A DNA stretch of 30,484 bases from Flavobacterium psychrophilum (lineage in GTDB: Bacteria > Bacteroidota > Bacteroidia > Flavobacteriales > Flavobacteriaceae): contig CAMCFT010000035.1 of assembly GCA_945874225.1 (NCBI GenBank), positions 1-30,484 of the forward strand, read 5' to 3'. The notes under the pieces are model-generated. The model was not told the DNA's origin. It did not search any database and saw only the letters and a program-made list of their open reading frames with translations. Below are positions 26,682 to 30,484 of this stretch, piece after piece (the first letter of the stretch is position 1; each line of letters begins with the position of its first letter). The translations under genes were made by a program, and so were the position numbers.

Positions 26682-27938
26682 TTAAAGATCAAACTGTTTT
26701 ATTTTTCGATACAATGTTCTTTCGGAAATACCCAATTCATCGGCTGCGGCTTTTCGTTTTCCTTTGTTTTTATCCAAAGATTTTTTTATCATTTCGATTT
26801 CTCTTTGTTCTAATTTCAGAATTTCTTCTTCTTCAACAGTTTCAGCAAATTGGTAATTATCATCTTGTTCTTGGTAATTATTTTCGTTGTTTTGGGTAGT
26901 GATTACGCCAGTTCTTGGTTCTTCTTCAAAATCTATTTCGCTGTCATCTTCATTGGAACCGTATATTTTTTTGATTAGATTTGAATTTGTTTCCTGAACT
27001 TTTGAGACGCCATTTTGCATCAATTCCAAGGTCAATTTCTTCAAATCATTCAAATCACTTTTCATATCAAAAAGCACTTTGTACAAAATTTCTCTTTCGG
27101 TGCTAAAATCATTTTTGCTTTTTTTGTCCTTTATAACCGAAGGCAAATTACTCGCTTCCGAAGGCAAATAGGATTGCAATGTTGTTGTTGTTATGTCGCG
27201 ATTAGTTTCTAAAACCGAAATTTGTTCGGCTACGTTTCGCAACTGTCTAATGTTTCCGCTCCAGCGAAATTTTTGCAATAACTGAACTGCATTTTCGTCT
27301 AATTTAATTGGAGGCATTTTATATTTCTGGGCAAAATCAGCAGCAAATTTCCGGAACAACAAATGAATATCGTCTTTTCTGTCGCGCAAAGGCGGCAAAG
27401 TAATGTCCACCGTGCTTAATCTATAATACAAATCTTCTCTGAATTTTCCTTTTTCGATAGCGTCAAACAAGTTGACATTGGTAGCAGCCACAATCCGAAC
27501 ATTAGTTTTTTGCACTTGCGAAGAACCTACTTTTATAAATTCACCATTTTCAAGCACACGAAGCAATCTTACTTGAGTTGTCAAAGGCAATTCACCCACT
27601 TCATCAAGGAAAATGGTTCCGCCATCTGCAACTTCAAAATAACCTTCACGAGTTCCCGTTGCACCTGTAAAAGATCCTTTTTCGTGACCAAAAAGTTCAC
27701 TATCAATGGTTCCTTCCGGAATGGCTCCGCAGTTTACAGCGATGTATTTCCCGTGTTTTCTATGTGAAAGAGTGTGTATGATTTTCGGAATACTTTCTTT
27801 TCCAACACCGCTTTCACCTACAACTAAAACCGAAATATCGGTTGGTGCTACCTGAATGGCTTTTTCTATCGCACGATTGAGTTTCGGGTCATTCCCGATA
27901 ATTTCAAAACGTTGTTTTATTGATTGAACTGTTTCCAT
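26682..27938 (-). CDS. Sigma-54-interacting AAA+ transcription activator without receiver domain
   Basis: A 418-residue enhancer-binding protein. The AAA+ domain begins almost at the N-terminus: GNDPKLNRAIE, Walker A GESGVGKE (41-48), the sigma-54 contact loop GSFTGA (88-93, Ser in place of the usual Ala), Walker B GGTIFLDE (106-113), and REDLYYRLSTVDITLPPLRDR. A long acidic linker (about 325-375, many Glu/Asp/Asn) leads to a Fis-type helix-turn-helix (MIKKSLDKNKGKRKAAADEL then GISERTLYRKIKQFDL). There is no receiver, PAS or GAF sensory domain, so activity is probably set by expression or a partner. It is upstream of lptE and secG on the same strand. Confidence 0.95.
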   Translation of the reverse strand: METVQSIKQRFEIIGNDPKLNRAIEKAIQVAPTDISVLVVGESGVGKESIPKIIHTLSHRKHGKYIAVNCGAIPEGTIDSELFGHEKGSFTGATGTREGYFEVADGGTIFLDEVGELPLTTQVRLLRVLENGEFIKVGSSQVQKTNVRIVAATNVNLFDAIEKGKFREDLYYRLSTVDITLPPLRDRKDDIHLLFRKFAADFAQKYKMPPIKLDENAVQLLQKFRWSGNIRQLRNVAEQISVLETNRDITTTTLQSYLPSEASNLPSVIKDKKSKNDFSTEREILYKVLFDMKSDLNDLKKLTLELMQNGVSKVQETNSNLIKKIYGSNEDDSEIDFEEEPRTGVITTQNNENNYQEQDDNYQFAETVEEEEILKLEQREIEMIKKSLDKNKGKRKAAADELGISERTLYRKIKQFDL

Positions 27939-27961
27939 AATTTATTTATTTTCTCAGTACT

Positions 27962-28108
27962 TTACTTGTTGGTATTTGTAAACGTATCTTTTACAGGAGC
28001 TGTTTTTTCTGTTTTTTGTTTTGGGAAATAGGTTCTAATGATATAAAATGTCGAACCGAATCCAACAATGAATGTAATTAAAGCGATAAGTATGTTTTTT
28101 TTGGTCAT
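27962..28108 (-). CDS. Small single-pass membrane protein, 48 residues
   Basis: The minus-strand ATG at 28106-28108 runs to TAA at 27962-27964. The protein begins MTKKNILIALITFIVGFGST, continues FYIIRTYFPKQKTEKTAPVK, and ends DTFTNTNK. A Lys-rich N-terminus, one transmembrane helix (about residues 6-25) and a short polar tail are visible. It ends 23 bases before the sigma-54 activator start on the same strand, so the two are probably co-transcribed. I do not recognise the family. A role as partner of the activator is only a positional guess. Confidence 0.65.
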   Translation of the reverse strand: MTKKNILIALITFIVGFGSTFYIIRTYFPKQKTEKTAPVKDTFTNTNK

Positions 28109-28209
28109 TTTTTAATATTATTAATGTAAAATAAATCAATGTTTAAAATGCTAATTTTACAATTCGGATGTTATTTTTTTGCCACAGATTAAAAAGATTT
28201 TCACAGATT

Positions 28210-28581
28210 TTATAAAGCGTATCTTTTATATTGTAATGATTTTGATTGAAAATTGATCATTAATCCAATCTCAGAATCAGCTAACTTTATATAATTTAGA
28301 ATTTGAGCTATATGTTCATTAGAAAATTCTTTTACTGCTTTTACCTCTAAAACTATATCCCCATTCACAATAAAGTCAGCATAAAATCTATGAGGTAAAA
28401 ACTTATCTTTATATTCAATAGCAAATTCTTTTTCTCTTTCGAAAGGGATATTATTTTCTCTAAATTCAATTTCTAGGGCTTCTTTATAAACAATTTCTAA
28501 TAATCCTGGACCAAGAATTCTATGGACTTCCATACAAATTCCTATGATTTTATAAGTTTCTTCTTCTCTGTATCCGTTCAT
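28210..28581 (-). CDS. GxxExxY protein, PD-(D/E)XK nuclease-like
   Basis: A 123-residue protein of the GxxExxY family (PDDEXK-type fold). The naming motif is GLLEIVY (26-32). The nuclease core is visible in order: YAD with Asp69, then LEVKAV with Glu79 and Lys81 (E-x-K), then QILNY (Gln93, Tyr97), the QxxxY helix of RecB-like nucleases. All expected catalytic residues are present, and the length is normal for the family. The gene is enclosed by GCCACAGATT repeats on both sides, with its stop codon at the last base of one. It lies 65 bases after miaB, with the palindromic repeat in between, and no TAnnTTTG promoter was seen, so read-through from miaB is possible. The function of the family is not established to my knowledge. 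Confidence 0.9.
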   Translation of the reverse strand: MNGYREEETYKIIGICMEVHRILGPGLLEIVYKEALEIEFRENNIPFEREKEFAIEYKDKFLPHRFYADFIVNGDIVLEVKAVKEFSNEHIAQILNYIKLADSEIGLMINFQSKSLQYKRYAL

Positions 28582-28593
28582 ATATTTTTTTAT

Positions 28594-28637
28594 GCCACAG
28601 ATTTTTTGAAATCCTTTTAATCTTTTAAATCTGTGGC
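28594..28637. repeat. 44-bp imperfect palindrome, right border of the GxxExxY unit
   Basis: The 11-bp perfect ends GCCACAGATTT and AAATCTGTGGC enclose an A/T-rich 22-base centre. It could form a hairpin in the miaB-GxxExxY transcript. It is followed on the plus strand by GAACTTTTTTT. Confidence 0.85.
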
Positions 28638-28646
28638 GAACTTTTT

Positions 28647-30092
28647 TTAATTCATTTCACTCAAACCAACCGCTTTGCCAATTAGTGTTCCTGATGTACA
28701 CGATGTAATTTCTACTAAAACAAAATCACCAATTTTATAATTCTCTTTTGGAAATACCACCACAATACTTTGGGAATTTCTTCCAGACCAATCATTTTGT
28801 GATTTTTTAGAAACTTTTTCCACCAAAACTTCTACAGTTTGACCCACGAATTCCTGAGTTCTTATTGCACTGTGTTTTCTTTGTGCATCAACAATTTCTT
28901 GCAATCTTCGCAATTTTGTGGTTTCCGGAACATCATCTTCCATTTTGCGTTCAGCCAGTGTTCCCGGGCGTTCTGAGTATGCATACATATAACCAAAACT
29001 ATATTTTACGTATTCCATCAAACTCAAAGTATCTTGGTGATCTTCTTCGGTTTCAGTAGGAAAACCTGAAATCAGGTCTTGAGTAACGGAACAATCCGGA
29101 ATGATTGTCCTGATTTTATCAATCAAAGTCATATACTGTTCCCGAGTGTGCAAACGGTTCATTTCCTTAAGGATTCTGTTGCTTCCAGATTGAACGGGCA
29201 AGTGAATATGGTTGCAAATATTCGAATGTTTCGCAATCACGTGCAACACACTTTCGTGCATATCCTGAGGATTTGAAGTCGAAAACCGGATGCGCATTTT
29301 TGAAAAACCAACAGCCGCCATTTCGAGTAATTGGTCAAAATCTACCGCAGTTGCTTTTTGTATTTCGGAAGAGTTGACAAAATCTTTTTTGAGCCCTCCG
29401 CCATACCATAAATAACTATCCACATTTTGTCCCAAAAGTGTAATTTCCTTAAAACCTTTGTCCCACAAATCCTGAATTTCTGCTATAATGCTTTGCGGTT
29501 CACGACTGCGTTCGCGACCTCGGGTAAAAGGCACCACGCAAAACGTGCACATATTGTCGCAACCACGAGTAATAGACACAAACGCCGAAACGCCATTCGA
29601 ATTTAATCGAACTGGTGAAATGTCACCATAGGTTTCGTCTTTCGACAAAATCACGTTAATCGCATCGCGACCTTCTTCGACTTCTGCCAATAAATTGGGT
29701 AAATCTTTATACGCATCAGGACCTACAACGAGGTCGACAATTTTTTCTTCTTCCAGAAACTGACTTTTCAAACGTTCTGCCATACAGCCCAAAACGCCAA
29801 CTTTCATCTTCGGATTAGTGCGTTTCACGGCGTTGTATTTCTCCAAACGTTTACGAATTGTTTGTTCCGCTTTGTCCCGAATCGAACAGGTATTTACCAA
29901 AACCAAGTCCGCTTCTTCAAGGATTTGCGTGGTATTATATCCATTTGACGATAGGATGGAAGCCACGATTTCGCTATCCGAAAAATTCATCGCACAGCCG
30001 TAACTTTCTATAAAGAGTTTCTTAGTATTCTCGGGTTTATAATCTAAAACGAGGCTTTCGCCTTGCTTGCTTTCTTCAATAATCTTTTCCAT
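28647..30092 (-). CDS. miaB: tRNA-2-methylthio-N6-dimethylallyladenosine synthase MiaB
   Basis: A 481-residue radical-SAM methylthiotransferase that adds a methylthio group to i6A37 of tRNAs reading U-starting codons. The N-terminal UPF0004 domain has cluster Cys33 (ESYGCAMN), Cys69 (NTCSIRD) and Cys103 (GVLGCMAER). The radical-SAM motif is GCDNMCTFC, with Cys178, Cys182 and Cys185. The C-terminal TRAM domain contains VEVLVEKVSKKSQNDWSGR. The RGRERSREP and LLGQNVDSY motifs favour MiaB over RimO. The ATG at 30092 is chosen over an in-frame TTG at 30104. The promoter lies just upstream. Confidence 0.97.
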   Translation of the reverse strand: MEKIIEESKQGESLVLDYKPENTKKLFIESYGCAMNFSDSEIVASILSSNGYNTTQILEEADLVLVNTCSIRDKAEQTIRKRLEKYNAVKRTNPKMKVGVLGCMAERLKSQFLEEEKIVDLVVGPDAYKDLPNLLAEVEEGRDAINVILSKDETYGDISPVRLNSNGVSAFVSITRGCDNMCTFCVVPFTRGRERSREPQSIIAEIQDLWDKGFKEITLLGQNVDSYLWYGGGLKKDFVNSSEIQKATAVDFDQLLEMAAVGFSKMRIRFSTSNPQDMHESVLHVIAKHSNICNHIHLPVQSGSNRILKEMNRLHTREQYMTLIDKIRTIIPDCSVTQDLISGFPTETEEDHQDTLSLMEYVKYSFGYMYAYSERPGTLAERKMEDDVPETTKLRRLQEIVDAQRKHSAIRTQEFVGQTVEVLVEKVSKKSQNDWSGRNSQSIVVVFPKENYKIGDFVLVEITSCTSGTLIGKAVGLSEMN

Positions 30093-30125
30093 AGTCACTT
30101 TCAAAAGTGTGTTTTAATAAGAATG

Positions 30126-30157
30126 CAAAGTTACAATTATTTGAATGAATATGACAA
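30126..30157 (-). promoter_or_regulatory. Promoter of miaB
   Basis: On the minus strand TAACTTTG (30126-30133) matches TAnnTTTG and is preceded by a TTG about 21 bases upstream, a good consensus spacing. It lies 34 bases before the miaB ATG. Confidence 0.6.
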
Positions 30158-30203
30158 GATGTCAGCCGAAGAATTAACAGTATTTTAAGGCGTTTTATTA
30201 TAA

Positions 30204-30346
30204 GAAGCAATCTCCCGCTTTTCGTTACAAGTCCTCGCAAAAAAGTAAAGTTTCCAAAGTCCTAAAAAGAGCTTCCGTTGGTCGCTTTTTTAGAACAGGA
30301 AACTTTTGCTTTTTTTGCTCCGGGCTTTTCACTGCAATCGGGGCTC
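30204..30346. repeat. Large imperfect hairpin repeat in the miaB upstream gap
   Basis: It begins GAAGCAATCTCCCGC and ends GCAATCGGGGCTC. Inside, 30237-30272 and 30284-30318 are inverse to each other with a few mismatches (GCAAAAAAGTAAAGTTTCC against GGAAACTTTTGCTTTTTTTGC-type sequence) around an 11-base loop. The 309-base gap 30105-30413 holds only this element, the miaB promoter and the promoter of the next gene. I see no credible gene inside it. Confidence 0.65.
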
Positions 30347-30381
30347 ATATCTTTGCTAAGAATACAAATTTATGAAATACG

Positions 30382-30389
30382 TATCTTTG
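30382..30389 (+). promoter_or_regulatory. Promoter element (TATCTTTG) for the gene at 30414
   Basis: TATCTTTG, a perfect TAnnTTTG match, lies 24 bases before an ATG that opens a frame running off the window. No TTG at the usual distance; the nearest is about 26 bases upstream. Confidence 0.5.
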
Positions 30390-30413
30390 AAATAGTAACA
30401 ATTGATAAGCAAA

Positions 30414-30484
30414 ATGAAGTTGCAAAATTCTATCGGGGCCAGATACGTCAAGACGATATTGCAAGCTAGGTTAATCAACTTCAT
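30414..30484 (+). CDS. Start of an unidentified gene, cut by the window end
   Basis: ATG at 30414 followed by 22 further sense codons to the window end: MKLQNSIGARYVKTILQARL then INF. It is supported by the promoter element directly upstream and divergent placement from miaB. The fragment is too short to assign a family. An alternative plus-strand frame at 30278-30469 overlaps it but starts inside the repeat element and is less likely. Confidence 0.5.
   Translation, partial: MKLQNSIGARYVKTILQARLINF

Larger units (their letters stand above)
28181..28637. mobile_element. 457-bp GCCACAGATT-bounded unit carrying the GxxExxY gene
   Basis: The left terminus GCCACAGATT (28181-28190) and right terminus AATCTGTGGC (28628-28637) are exact inverses. 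A second CACAGATTT unit ends at 28210, touching the gene's stop codon. On the other side a full 44-bp palindrome (28594-28637; GCCACAGATTT...AAATCTGTGGC) ends 12 bases from the gene's ATG. The unit is flanked by T runs, as is the gene-less copy at 11977-12052. No target duplication was visible. Calling it mobile is inference. Confidence 0.55.

Noticed and set aside
30278..30469. Plus-strand open frame of 63 codons near the window end
   Set aside because: It starts inside the hairpin repeat and overlaps, in another frame, a better-supported gene start at 30414 that has its own promoter element.

Overview
The window looks like a chromosomal segment of a Flavobacterium-like member of the Flavobacteriaceae (Bacteroidota). 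The evidence is AT-rich DNA, promoter elements of the TAnnTTTG type instead of the usual -10 box, almost no Shine-Dalgarno sequences, a type IX secretion (type B) cargo protein, an S46 dipeptidyl-peptidase, DUF1573, a FolK-deoxynucleoside kinase fusion, and the order sigma-54 activator, lptE, TPR protein, secG. No phage, complete insertion sequence or CRISPR array is present. The genes are mostly core housekeeping genes.

Layout. 1-4753: a DegT-type sugar aminotransferase (-), then waaA and a DPP11-like periplasmic peptidase (+). 4754-5875: a small repetitive lipoprotein gene (+), three hairpin terminators, and a minus-strand tRNA-Gly/tRNA-Leu unit with its own promoter. 5876-9712: mutS (-), a DUF1573 protein and a SpoU/TrmH rRNA/tRNA methyltransferase (+). 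9716-11932: a secreted C-type-lectin/Ig-like protein with a gliding-motility C-terminal signal. 12104-15136: folK-dNK (-) divergent from sppA (+). 15320-17926: an AsmA-family protein, convergent with a DUF2797 protein (18032-18826). 18978-21122: a GH3-family adenylating enzyme followed by two small lipoproteins. 21203-25141: serB, groEL, groES and secG, all minus. 25145-28108: the TPR protein, lptE, the sigma-54 activator and a small membrane protein, all minus. 28210-30092: a GxxExxY nuclease-like gene and miaB. A truncated plus-strand gene starts at 30414.

Envelope biology is the main theme. WaaA and LptE serve lipopolysaccharide, SecG serves export, SppA clears signal peptides, AsmA is an envelope protein, and there are several lipoproteins and a type IX cargo. 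GroES/GroEL, MutS, MiaB, SerB and the tRNAs are general housekeeping.

The most unusual content is between the genes. At least seven families of short palindromic or direct repeats occupy intergenic gaps. The most suggestive is a 457-bp unit at 28181-28637: a small intact PD-(D/E)XK nuclease-like gene (GxxExxY family) bounded by GCCACAGATT and its inverse. A 76-bp gene-less copy of the same repeat lies 16 kb away (11977-12052). This looks like a minimal autonomous/non-autonomous repeat pair. A second family (core GTCATTGCGAGG) forms a perfect 29-bp hairpin after asmA, provides the groEL translation start region, and appears as a decayed copy inside the TPR gene.
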